Positions 53,566-63,243 of a stretch of 64,000 bases of DNA are shown here, in pieces. This DNA is from Corythucha ciliata (lineage: Eukaryota > Arthropoda > Insecta > Hemiptera > Tingidae). Both the position numbers and the translations under genes were made by a program. Numbering within the stretch: position 1 is the first letter of the stretch; every line of letters starts with the position of its first letter. The notes under the pieces were generated by a model. It had not been told where the DNA came from and made no database searches. It saw only the letters and a program-made list of their open reading frames with translations. The stretch is taken from NCBI GenBank assembly GCA_038030265.1, contig CM075941.1, positions 39,060,164 through 39,124,163 on the forward strand. Direction: 5' to 3'.

Positions 53566-53892
53566 ATGAAAGAGGAACAGTTTAAATACTGGAAGAGGAG
53601 TGTGGTGGGCCAAATAGAGTCGGAGGAATGCACATTTGTACTTGATCCAAGCGAAACAGTCTCGACCTCCTTCACTAATGAAGAATTAGTTTTGGCTCGA
53701 AGGAAGGCCCGCTATTTTATTTTTGAATCTTTGGGTATGTACTTTCAAGATTTGGTACAAGACCTCTCGGACCACAAAGATATAATGGACAAGTTACAAA
53801 ATGTGTGTGATCCTACTCTACTTTCCAACTTAGATATCTTGTATCAGAATTTAACTCGATGCGATTCGATCCCAAAGCCGAAAAGACAATAG
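53566..53892 (+). pseudogene. Copia gag, N-terminal part
   Basis: The frame starts MKEEQFKYWKRSVVGQI. It can be extended upstream in the same frame to ~53475 (RARKIDAVRFHPFENKL), so the real start is probably lost with the 5' end. It overlaps the next frame by ~30 bp, and the protein sense passes to that frame near 53865 (RCDSIPKPKRQ versus RFDPKAEKTIEF). A one-base frameshift in an originally single gag is the simplest reading. Confidence 0.85.
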
Positions 53893-54749
53893 AATTTTTG
53901 GGCCGGTTCGATGAAATTTGCAAAAAACTTGTCAGCATTAATCCTACCATGCTTACCCCTGAATATGTAAAAATGATTTTTGAACAGGCGATGGACGGAA
54001 CGCTGACGTACCAGAAGGCAGAGCTCCACGGATTAAAATTCACGATGGCGGAGCTTCGTGACATGTTCCTGGAGGAGCATCTCCGGGTCGAGCAGTCCTC
54101 GTCGTCTGGGGGTAAAAGCCTTAGCATGTTTCGAAACAGGATTGCTACAGTGCGAGGCCGCGTTGCATCGAGGGTAGGGAGAAGTGGTTTCATTCCTGGT
54201 AAAAAGAATGTTTCGGATTCCCGGTTAAATTCTGTCTCGACCAACCACTCCAAAGTTAAAAAATTGTGTGTATATTGCCGGAAGAAGGGACATACGAGGG
54301 ATGTTTGTTTTAGGGCAAACAATATATGTTTTAATTGTGGTTCCTCGGATCAGCATCGCGCTGATCAATGCCCTCATCCCTCAAACGCTTCGTCTCGTTC
54401 CCGGCCCTTGATTTCCAAACCCCCATCAAAGTCAAAATTTGCTCCTCGAAAACCAACCAAGGCTCCTTCCGATCTTCCTCGACCAAAACTGTACAAGTTG
54501 AAGGCTGGTCAGGCTCAGAAATTGGCGGAGGAGTTCAGTGGTTACCCTGAATCGGTTTTCTCGGTCGTCAATTCTTCAAGGGGCATCTCCGATGACACTG
54601 CAGACGTCTGGGTTGTCATGGGCGATGAGGAGGCTCAGCATGTTGCTACGCTGAATTATGTATGCGAACGTCAAGGCCTTAACCAGGCCTACACTTTATC
54701 GGAAGGTGTTTTTCTGCAATTGTTGACACGGGTTGTACTGAGCATTTGA
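53859..54749 (+). pseudogene. Copia gag, C-terminal part with zinc knuckle
   Basis: It holds the UBN2-type capsid end (FLGRFDEICKKLVSINPTML, MAELRDMFLEEHLRVEQ), then a basic region. A perfect CCHC knuckle CVYCRKKGHTRDVC (C-X2-C-X4-H-X4-C) follows, then a variant knuckle CFNCGSSDQHRADQC with one extra residue before His. The frame then loses the protease: the DTG appears in the -1 frame at ~54725. Whether this -1 step is programmed or damage cannot be decided. The site has a T5 run but not a standard slippery heptamer. Confidence 0.9.
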
Positions 54750-56233
54750 CATCATCCAAAGATTGTCTCATAAATTTTAGACGCCTGCCTCGTACGCGCA
54801 TTTTCAAATGTGCTAACGGTTCCGACGGGGCTGATTTGACCGTAAATTATGGTGGAGATATAAAATTTGAAAATAATGGTCAGTGCTCCACCTTACAAAA
54901 TGTTTTGTACAACCCGGGTCTCTCCTCTAATCTGTTTTCCGTCCGTAAAGTCACTCAGGCGGGCCTTAATGTGTTATTTTCAAAAGATAACGTTGAGTTT
55001 ATTCAGGCTTCATCCGGTAAAGTAATCAAAACTGGTTATTTTCGTGATAATCTATGGTGGGTAGATCTTCCTCTAATTTTAGAACCAAGGGTAGATGTTG
55101 CTGACGCTACTATGAATTTCAAACGACATAAATTCGACTCGGCCCTACATGCTTCTCAGGATCAGCCTTGTTGCTCGACTGATCCTAGACTAGCAGTTGG
55201 GAGGGAGACCCTAGACCGGGATGTGAGCTCTCGCCCAAGGCTGGGAGGGAGGAAACCTGATAAGCTCCTTGGAATAAAGAAGTTTGGCGCAATAGTTGTG
55301 CCTTCGGAAACTAGAAAATTGTCTGCACTTGGGAGGGAGAATAAGAATGAAGATCCTAAACCATTAGTCCCTTCTGAAACCATTGACTCCCTGGATTCAA
55401 AAATTTCAAATTTTGATCGGGAGAATTTGCGTGAAACTTACAGTAGAATGGTGGATTCAGGCATCCTATGGCATATACGTTTGAATCACGCCTCAAAACA
55501 GTATCTTGAGGCAGCTAAGAAGTTTTTGCCTGAACTAAAAAATGTTAGATTCACCGATGACATTAGGATGTGTGAGGATTGTCATCAAGCGAATACAGTC
55601 AGAAAATCACACACCCAAGTTAGACATCCGGCACAAAAGCCGTTTGCTACTTTACATTCTGACTTGATGGGGCCCATTAACCCGTCAAATTTCAGATCGG
55701 GGGATTCGTGTATTGTAATCTTTGTGTGTGACTTCTCCCGTTATGTGTTTGCGTACACCCTGAAAAACAAGAAAGAAGTTCATATGGCACTTGAGCGCTG
55801 CCTCCTGGAAATAGGGGCGATTTCCTCGGAACAGAAAAATGTATTCTGTCTCAGATCGGACCGTGTTCTTGAATTTCAGACGGCTGAATTGAAGAGGCTA
55901 CTGTCCAAAGAGGGAATTACCTGGGAACCTAGTCAGCCATATGTTCCTCAGCAGAATGGGTGCGCTGAAAGGGTAAATCAAGAACTGAAACACAAAATCA
56001 GAGTAAATTTGCACGCAACTCGTATGCCATACTCATTCTGGGGTCATGCTTTGAATTATACGGTGTTCGTGCACAATAGGATGCCTCACTCATCGAATTT
56101 GTTTATGAGCCCCTTTGAAAAAGTAAAGGGTTATCCCCCCACCTTAAAGTTTTTGAAACGTTTTGGATGCCTTGTACACTACGTAGATGTGAGTAATAAA
56201 ACTAAATTTTGCACCTGTCGCGCGACTAGGTGA
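54700..56233 (+). pseudogene. Copia protease-integrase polyprotein
   Basis: It begins in frame with IVDTGCTEHLTSS (protease active site), followed by GDIKFENNGQCSTLQNVLYN and GLSSNLFSVRKVT, standard for Copia. The pre-integrase HHCC region is WHIRLNHAS...CEDCHQAN. The integrase core has Asp in LHSDLMGPI, Asp in RSDRVLEF, and Glu in PQQNGCAERVNQEL. The second block is normally followed by NGGEF; here that is RVLEF, a local degeneration. After KTKFCTCRATR* the frame is lost at 56233 because the segment up to the RT palm has been deleted. Confidence 0.9.
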
Positions 56234-57519
56234 TGTTCGTATGTTTCTATCTGCTGTAAATAGACTTGGCTTACATCTATATCAATTAGATGTTACCACT
56301 GCATTCTTGCATGGAACTTTAGAAAAGTCTGTGTACATGGAGGTACCGGAAGGTCTTGAGGAACTGTTTGAATCACCTCCGGGCCTGAAGAATTCACATG
56401 TTTGTCGTCTTAAGAAATCGCTTTACGGACTAAAAGTTTCACCTAATCTCTGGTACAAAAAGTTCAGCAGTATTTTATGTAGACTTGGCTTTGAAGTGTA
56501 CCCCTTCCAAACTTGCATCTTCAGATGGCAACAAGGGACTAAGTACGCCTTGATAATAATTTATGTCGATGATTGCCTCTTAGCATCCAATGACAACAAT
56601 AAGGCTTTAGAGGTCATTAACGACTTGAAAAAGGAAGTCAAAATCAAAAATATGGGGATTCCAAAGAAATTTCTCGGTTTTGAAATCGTTAGAAATTTTA
56701 CTGATAAACTGCTATTCATACACCAAAAATCAGCAATAGTGAAGCTTTTGGAGAAATTTTTATCACCATATGAAAAAATTAGTGAAGTCCCTATGTCTCC
56801 AATCACTTGTACTTTGAACGCTCAAATGAAATCGAACGAGAACGAGAACAGTGAATCGTCTCCGGACGTTCCGTATCGCGAAGTCATAGGCTCTCTCTTG
56901 TATATCCAAAATGGAACGAGGCCAGACGCTGTCAATTTTATGAGTAGAAAACAAGTGGGCTACACTCAGGAAGATTGGAAATGTGTTTTGAAAATTCTGA
57001 AGTATCTTAAGGGTACTTTGGATTATGGCATTATGTATTCGGGTAAAACTGATGATCTCGTGGCCTACTCAGACTCGTCTCTTGGAACGAGTGCGCTTAA
57101 CGGTCGATCGACCACGGGATTCTCAGTTAAATGTTTTGGGGATCTTGTTTCCTGGAAATCCAAAAAGCAAACTCATGTTGCATTGTCAACATGTGAGGCT
57201 GAGTATATTGCTATGTCTGAAACTTGTAAGGAACTTACAAATATTCGAAGTCTTTGTAACTTCCTAACAGGTTTGGATTTCTTGCCCGTTTTAAAATGTG
57301 ACTGCGCACCGGCAATAGCCGTTGCTATGACCAATGATTCCAAGACTTTAAAACACGTAGTTAAACTATGCATGCATTAAGTACATGAAGCTTTCAAAAA
57401 TAACAATGTACATATAGAATGGGTTTCAACAGAAGACCAGGTAGCTGATTGTTTCACCAAAGCCCTGCCTCTTGAAAAATTTGTCAGATTTAGAGAAGCG
57501 CTTTTGACAACTCTCTAAT
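56205..57519 (+). pseudogene. Copia reverse transcriptase-RNase H
   Basis: It enters in a new frame at FAPVARLGDVRMFLSAVN, so the RT fingers before ETFAPVARL are missing. The first catalytic Asp is in LYQLDVTTAFLHGTL. The YVDD box is in IIYVDDCLLAS at ~56565. RNase H shows YSDSSLG, STCEAEYIAMSET and CDCAPAIAVA, the last changed from the usual CDNQSAI. At ~57365 the frame shifts and the final part reads HIEWVSTEDQVADCFTKALP to a stop at 57517-57519. It cannot be a working polymerase as it stands, but all palm motifs are present. Confidence 0.92.
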
Positions 57520-57805
57520 GTCTTGTTTATGTGGTTTACAGGTGAAAAAGAGTCGTGGAAATGACAACTTCGTATAGTTCGCGAATATTTTTGCGTTCGA
57601 TCCGTTTTATTTCATTTCCTATTTCGCTAAAACACTTATCTCTTTGTATTTCTTTTCTTCGCTCAGAAATACCGGGACATGGTTGAAAATGTTGGATTTG
57701 ACTTTGCCTTTTTGAATTCAAAGTCATATCAATCGTGCAGAAGCTACAAGTCTCTGAGATATGCGTCCAGAACTTGCGATTAGTCTTCCCTCAAACAGGA
57801 GGGAG

Positions 57806-57989
57806 TGTTGGAAAAAGGTTCTTTGACGGAAGACAACTGGCCTACCTAATGGAATGTGCTTCACATGTTACCTATACATGTTTCTATTTGGGTTTAATGG
57901 TGGGGAGTCTATTCACTTCTTTTGAAGACTTTGTTCATAACGGACTCAATAAAACCATATTTCCTTTTAAACGTCTCGGCTTACAATCA
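57806..57989 (+). repeat. Copia 3' LTR (probable, ~184 bp)
   Basis: Starts TGTTGGAAAAAGG right after a purine tract, contains caataaaa (57948) as a possible poly(A) signal and ends near ttacaatca. The exact end is uncertain because no 5' LTR exists for comparison. Confidence 0.65.
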
Positions 57990-58268
57990 TAATAGCAAAG
58001 GAACGTATGAAAGGTGAGTCTTTACAAGTATAACTTGATTAGAGTTTGTGGCTGCCTCCGAACCTTAAATATTGGTCCACTAACAAATTATAGCGGGTAT
58101 TACTCCCAGTCGGCAAGTTCTTATGGTTTTGGCTACCCTAAAATAAAATATCAATCACGGAAGTTATGGTGCCCTTTCATATTATAATAAATTTAAATTA
58201 ACATTTTGTAGCACATGGAAAGGATAAACTATTAGTGCATTTCATTATTATTTCTGATCGCTTTAGAA

Positions 58269-58510
58269 ATGACTGAAAACCAGCCGTGAGTATAATCTTC
58301 TTCTTTAAAAAAAAATGTGTTACTTTAATAACACTAATTTTAGAATGGAACTGAGCGATTTAGAAAATGAAGACGCCCTGGAGCATATACGTCTGTTAGA
58401 AGTATTGGCAGGACGGGAGACTCCAGGGATGTCTTCTCCAAAGCCTCCAAGTCCGAAAATCAAAACCCTTCGAGATACGATTTTTCGAACGATTTTTAGG
58501 CTTACATAAT
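58269..58510 (+). CDS. Possible two-exon ORF of unknown function
   Basis: Exon 1 is ATG 58269 to ~58285 (MTENQP), followed by a GTGAGT donor. Exon 2 starts after taattttag at ~58348 and stays in frame: MELSDLENEDALEHIRLLEV, then acidic/Pro-rich GMSSPKPPSPK to TAA 58508-58510. The ~62 bp intron and matched phase give it some weight. The last codons run into the left end of the foldback at 58498-59140, so a true 3' end has probably been replaced. Function unknown. Confidence 0.35.
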
Positions 58511-59140
58511 TTTTTTAACTAACGGCGAGAAACTCGCATTCAATTTGAATTTTTGCAACTTTTGGTGATGGATTCGGAATGAGCACACTATTTTCTGTCA
58601 GGATTAGCCATTTTCGACAGACGTTAACTATGTACCCTTTAACGCGAATCAAAGTTGTGCGAATCGGGGATTTTATTTATTTATTATTTTTTTTTTTTTC
58701 GAAAAAAGTCAGTCCCCGTTTGCCAACACTAAATCTGAGTGTACGGACAACCCATGATTCAGAAAAACATCTTCAAAGTGTCCTTTTAAAAAAATCATAA
58801 GCGTTTTCTTAGTTGTCTGGTGATTTTTCGTCAGAAATGACGATTTCTTAGAAAAAAATAATGATTTTTTCTCTTCAAAATCGCTTGTTTTGACCTGAAA
58901 AATTTGAATAAGTTTTGTTTTTGGACAAACGGGGACTGACTTTTTTTGAAAAAAAAATCCCCGATTTGCACGACTTTGAGCCGCATTTAAGGTTACATAA
59001 AATAGTTAATATACACCGCAAATGGCTAATCCTGACAGGAAATAGTGTGCTCTTTTCGAATCCATCACCAAAAGTTGCAAAAATGCAAATTGAAAGCGAT
59101 TTTCTCGCATATAGTTGGAAAAAATTATGTAAGTAAGCCA
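58498..59140. mobile_element. Foldback element (~640 bp)
   Basis: Arms 58498-58730 and 58920-59140 are inverted copies (ggcttacataattttt, then actcgcattcaatttg, tttggtgatggattcg, ctgtcaggattagccatt). The spacer is ~190 bp and AT-rich. The ORFs in the arms mirror each other and are not genes. Confidence 0.8.
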
Positions 59141-59332
59141 TGAACAAGCGTTAGAAAAATCATATCTCGAAGGTTGTTGATTTTCGGACCATGGTATAGG
59201 GTGATTTCGGTCGCAAATGAGGTCTATTTTCACCCTTCTGTCACACTTATCTCCTTCCACCATGTATAATTATTATTTTTAAATTCAATTATAGTGAAAT
59301 GAGCTGCAGTAACTTAAAAAAATATTCATTAG

Positions 59333-59507
59333 ACCACGTTCATAAGTTCTGCATGTGCCAAGCGTCTGTCGGGTCTATGCAACCAAACCAATTTATTCCC
59401 TAGAAAAATAAAGCATTTTCATAGGTTTCGCAGGCTCCACACTTCCACAGGCTGAAACTTCCACAGACGCACGTCCACGGGTTGACAGACAGTTTGTGAA
59501 CGGGACC
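59333..59507 (-). mobile_element. MITE, CCCGTTCACAAGC-end family, copy 3
   Basis: The reverse-orientation loop (aaaccaatttattccct) and ends (gaccacgttcataagttc; gtttgtgaacgggacc) match the copies at 22494 and 44370. Its right arm is longer, with an internal cacttccacaggctgaaa duplication. Confidence 0.65.
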
Positions 59508-59531
59508 TTACAACCAGGGAACTTGGACTTA

Positions 59532-59668
59532 GGCCCGAATTCATAGTCTTCACTTGAGTAGAGTTTTTACTTATTTCGATTCAAAACAGGTGACTCACTT
59601 ATTAGAACGACCGATTTGAAGCCACTTAAGCAAATACTCAGCTTGAGTGACGTCTATGAATACGGCCC
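59532..59668. mobile_element. MITE, GGCCCGTATTCATAG-end family, most complete copy (137 bp)
   Basis: Ends ggcccgaattcatagtc and gacgtctatgaatacggccc are inverted repeats, and the internal cacttgagtagag pairs with ctcagcttgagtg. It is shared with 963-1110 and 62557-62665. Confidence 0.75.
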
Positions 59669-60256
59669 TTACTATACAAAAAATGTCATGTTCTGACAAT
59701 AATAAGTAGGTACCTAGTTATTAAAATTGTAATCCACATGACTTTGGTCCATATGAAATTGGAATCATTTTGTCATTCATTTCGTTCGGGTCATATTTTA
59801 AAGTCATTCATTCGAAACTTGATTTCCCTGCTAACAAACATCTGACTACGCAATTAAGAAACTACGAACAGTACGAAAGTTGATTTGAATTGTCTTCGAT
59901 ATATTCTGTAAAATTCATGGATGATATGCGGTGTTTCGACAGTTGATGTTACGTCTCGTTAGGCATCGTGACCGCAACTATGTTCATTTCATAGCGTTTT
60001 TCATTTTTATAAAATTGAAAGCCAGGATGATTTATTTTCAACCGTCTTCTCTATTAAAATATGATGTGATTATGAGAGGATGGGTGGAAATGAACTGCTT
60101 CAATGCGGAACTTTGTGCAAATGCGCAGGCATAGTAAGCTTGCAATGACATGTCACGGTGACCATTTCATGAAAGAAACAAGAAACAATCTCCCGGCGGA
60201 CAATGCATTTTTCGCGTTTTAGGTGCGCGACTCTTCCGTTCCCTTTTCTCTACAAC

Positions 60257-61712
60257 ACGCATGTGAACCTGGCACAACACATGTCAGAAAATTTAACGAA
60301 AAATGAATCAATCGTTTGTTTACCGTTTGTTTACGTTTGTTTTGCCAAAATTTTCGTTTGTTTAGCATTCGGAATATGATTTTTTTTTTTTAAACAGCAT
60401 GTGTCGGGCTAAGTTCACGCAACCCGACACATGGGCGGAATCGTTTGTTTCGCGACATATTCCGTCTCATTATCGTTTGTTTACGTTTGTTTAGCCGAAA
60501 TTTTCGTTTGTTTACCATTTCATGTATGAATTTTTCGAAAAACAGTATGTGTCGGGTTAAGTTCACGCAACCCGACACATGGGCGGAATCGTTTGTTTCG
60601 CGGCATATTCCATCTCATTATCGTTTGTTTACGTTTGTTTAGCCATAATTTTCGTTTGTTTAGCATTTTGAATTTATATTTTCTTAAAAAATCAGCATGT
60701 GTGGGGCTAAGTTCACGCAACCCGACACATGGGCGGAATCGTTTGTCTCGCGGCATATTCCGTCTCATTATCGTTTGTTTACGTTTGTTTAGCATTTGGA
60801 ATATGATTTTTTTTAAAAAACAGCATGTGTGGGGCTAAGTTCACGCAACCCGACACATGGGCGGAATCGTTTGTTTCGCGGCATGTTCCGTCTCATTATC
60901 GTTTGTTTTCGTTTGTTTAGCCGAAATTTTCGTTTGTTTAGCATTTTGAATTTTTATTTTCTTAAAAAATCAGCCTGCGTCGGGCTAAGTTATGCAAAAA
61001 ACGTCGAAATACGATAAATGTTTATTACTACACCCGCCGCAACTCTCGAACTGTTCATTCAAGTAAGATTATCCTTTATTATCTCGGGGATCATTTTTGT
61101 GGGCAATTTGATGAAGATTATTTTTGTGAACGCTCATTTTCACGCTAAACCGCATATATTTCGAAATATTTGAGAAATACTGGAACAAAACGAGAATTTA
61201 CTAACCTAACACCCCCTCCTACACAAACCCATAGCTTTTTACCAATCAATATGTGGGTTGTGAGGAACAATTTGGCGTTGAAGGGAAACTTTCACTTTGG
61301 ATGTTGGGGTATAGGTCTAATTGCACCGTACTATAAACAAACGAGATGGAGACGGAATGTGCCGTGAAACAAACGATTCCTTGCATGTGTTGGTTTGCGT
61401 GAACTTAGTCCGACACCTGCTGTTTTTTAAAAAGAAAATCATATTCAAAATGCTTAACAAACGAAAATTTAGGCTAAACAAACGCAAACAAACGATATTG
61501 AGACGGAATATGCCGTTAAACAAACGATTCCGTCCATGTGTTGGGTTGCGTGAACTTAGCCCGACACATGCTGTTTTTTAAAAAAAAAATCATATTCCGA
61601 ATGCTAAACAAACGAAAATTTTGGCAAAACAAACGTAAACAAACGGTAAACAAACGATTGATTCATTTTTCGTTAAATTTTCTGACATGTGTTGTGCCAG
61701 GTTCACATGCGT
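60257..61712. mobile_element. Foldback transposon with tandem-repeat arms and 9 bp target duplication
   Basis: The ends are perfect inverted repeats starting ACGCATGTGAACCTGG, flanked by a perfect 9 bp direct repeat CTCTACAAC (60248-60256, 61713-61721). The left arm (to ~60990) has five units of ~127-150 bp. Each has gtgtcgggctaagttcacgc, cccgacacatgggcggaatc and cgtttgtttacgtttgttta. The right arm (from ~61350) has two such units in reverse. The unique middle is ~340 bp. There is no transposase. A 9 bp duplication and repeat-built arms are features of FB and Mutator-like foldbacks. Confidence 0.92.
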
Positions 61713-61721
61713 CTCTACAAC

Positions 61722-62271
61722 CTATTTTGCTCTTTCCTCTTCTTAAGGGGGCATGAGAGTCTGACCGACGCGCTTGCCGAACAGTGAGGGATAAAGGAAC
61801 TGAGTTTTTCTCTTCTGCACGGCACGGCGAGGATAATGTACATAGAGACGAGCAGTCGAGCATTCATCCCACTATTGAAAAGGGGGAGTTGGACTAAAGA
61901 CCTTAGGATGCTAGAAAAGGGAAGAGGCGGTCGTGAAAAAAAGGCTTCATACATGTAGAGAAATTAACCAATTTTAAATCAAATCCTAAAAGAAATATGC
62001 AAGAAATGGAAGACAGATGAATGAGAAGTTGAATCTGGGGGGGGGGGGGTTGTAATGGGTGGATGAAAAGGATGCCGCGAGTGATTTGTTTATGAGTGTG
62101 AGGTACAATTATCCAATAGTCAAGGAGGTAGTGGAGGAAGGGGGAAAACAATGAAAGCGGCGTAAGTCCGACTGGGAAATATCCTCAAATTATTAATTCG
62201 AATGTATTATTTTGGTCGAGTCTAGCTTTTTGAAGGTTGTGTGTGTTCTTGTGTCGTGTTCTCTGTTCTGT
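61722..62271. other. Mostly unassigned; holds a repeat seen again at the window end
   Basis: 61936-62087 (aaaaaaaggcttcatacatg onward) recurs at 63850-64000 in direct orientation, including a poly-G run of different length. The second copy continues beyond the window. No gene. Confidence 0.7.
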
Positions 62272-62440
62272 ATGAGTGATGTCGAGGACTGTTTTGGTTT
62301 GAGTGGCGAGTCCGTCGATTTCTGCAAGCCTAAAGAAATCAATTAGCAGGCAAATGAGTTTTCTTTGGATTTATTGCCAGCGAAGTCACGCAGACAACTA
62401 TGAAAGGCAAAAAGATGAGTGCAGGGTGCAGCACTAGTAG
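62272..62440 (+). pseudogene. Tyrosine-recombinase-like fragment, decayed copy
   Basis: From ATG 62272 it reads MSDVEDCFGLSGESVDFCKP, then KEIN, a stop, QANEFSLDLLPAKSRRQL and further stops. The SGESVD and SLD blocks align with the minus-strand fragment at 31872-32111. LLPAKSRR is typical of the SAM-like N-terminus of these recombinases. Clearly dead. Confidence 0.5.
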
Positions 62441-62556
62441 AACACAACATTTCGTGGCTTCACAACGTGTACTGTAAAAATTAATTTCATGGGGTTTCCA
62501 ATTATAAAAAACTAATTCATTTTTCAGGCATATCGTTTATAAATTGCACATTATGG

Positions 62557-62665
62557 GAGTTTTTACTTGTTTCGATTCAAAACAGATGACTCACTTATTA
62601 GAACGACCGATTTGAAGCCACGTAAGCAAATACTCAGCTTGAGTGACGTCTATGAATACGGCCCT
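62557..62665. mobile_element. MITE, GGCCCGTATTCATAG-end family, 5'-truncated copy
   Basis: Matches 59558-59668 almost base for base. The left end is replaced by unrelated sequence. Confidence 0.7.
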
Positions 62666-62919
62666 ATTTCTTAAAATGAAGAACGCCGTCATCATCTTCT
62701 TTTTTGTAATCTTTTACACTTATTAAAATTGTATAAGTAAACCACGTAGCTCCCTGCAATTTCATCCGAATATCTGATGTTTCAAGGAGTTAGAAAGTCC
62801 AGTATTCACCATTTTTACGTATCATCATTCAAGAGGCAGTCGCACTCAAACGTACAAAAATTATTGACGAAGGGTATATCCACATCAGGGACAACCTAAT
62901 CTGCTGGATACAACAAAAC

Positions 62920-63000
62920 TTCGCTCAGGCAGCTGGCGGTCGGAAAGAGTGCATTTTATTTGAACGCGGATTCCTAAACCGTCCCAAAAATAAATATATT
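62920..63000 (+). repeat. Fragment of the ~285 bp-unit repeat leader
   Basis: cagctggcggtcggaaagag and ccgtccca-type words match 22830-22900. A further diverged piece at 63650-63790 matches the unit body (caactggtaattgtgg, gaccatatcaagccc, aaaccgaccgaggtg). Confidence 0.7.
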
Positions 63001-63171
63001 TTATGTGGATACCTTTACCTAAAGCGATCCATAAATAAACATTTCGACACACAATTTATTAAAATTTTGAATAAGTTGGAGTGGTAATCCAACGTGCTTT
63101 ACGTCCAACTACGTAACACACTTCACTACCTTTCACGAGAGCTAACATTTTTTTTTTCCTTAAAATAATCC

Positions 63172-63243
63172 AGCCTGTAGTGGGAATCGAACGCACTCAG
63201 CAGACGATACCTGGACGCCCTAACGACGCCACGTCTGCTGGGC
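63172..63243 (-). tRNA. tRNA-like sequence (SINE head or pseudo-tRNA)
   Basis: On the minus strand it has an A-box-like TGGCGTCGTTAGGG and a B box CGTTCGATTCCC. The T stem pairs at four of five positions. The anticodon arm and acceptor pair poorly. Flanked by poly-T (minus-strand A tail-like) at 63150-63158. Confidence 0.4.

Larger units (their letters stand above)
53468..57989 (+). mobile_element. Copia retrotransposon, 5' truncated, with 3' LTR
   Basis: Gag, protease, integrase, RT and RNase H follow in Copia order. A purine tract (caggaggga, ~57796) comes next, and a probable 3' LTR starts TGTTGGAAAAAGG at 57806. The 5' LTR and primer-binding site are absent: upstream of the gag frame is the 122 bp repeat. 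The reading frame changes at ~53870, ~54720, ~56220 and ~57365. RT fingers are deleted at 56220. Confidence 0.95.

Noticed and set aside
54700..54730. Programmed -1 frameshift site in the Copia element
   Set aside because: A T5 run is present at the gag-pol overlap, but it does not form a standard X-XXY-YYZ heptamer in the gag frame. Other frame breaks in the same copy make damage equally likely.
60390..61581. Series of RNKRFRPCVGLRELSPTH / MFRGIFRLIIVCLRLF ORFs
   Set aside because: Translations of the ~145 bp tandem units of the foldback, repeated on both strands. They are not a repeat protein.
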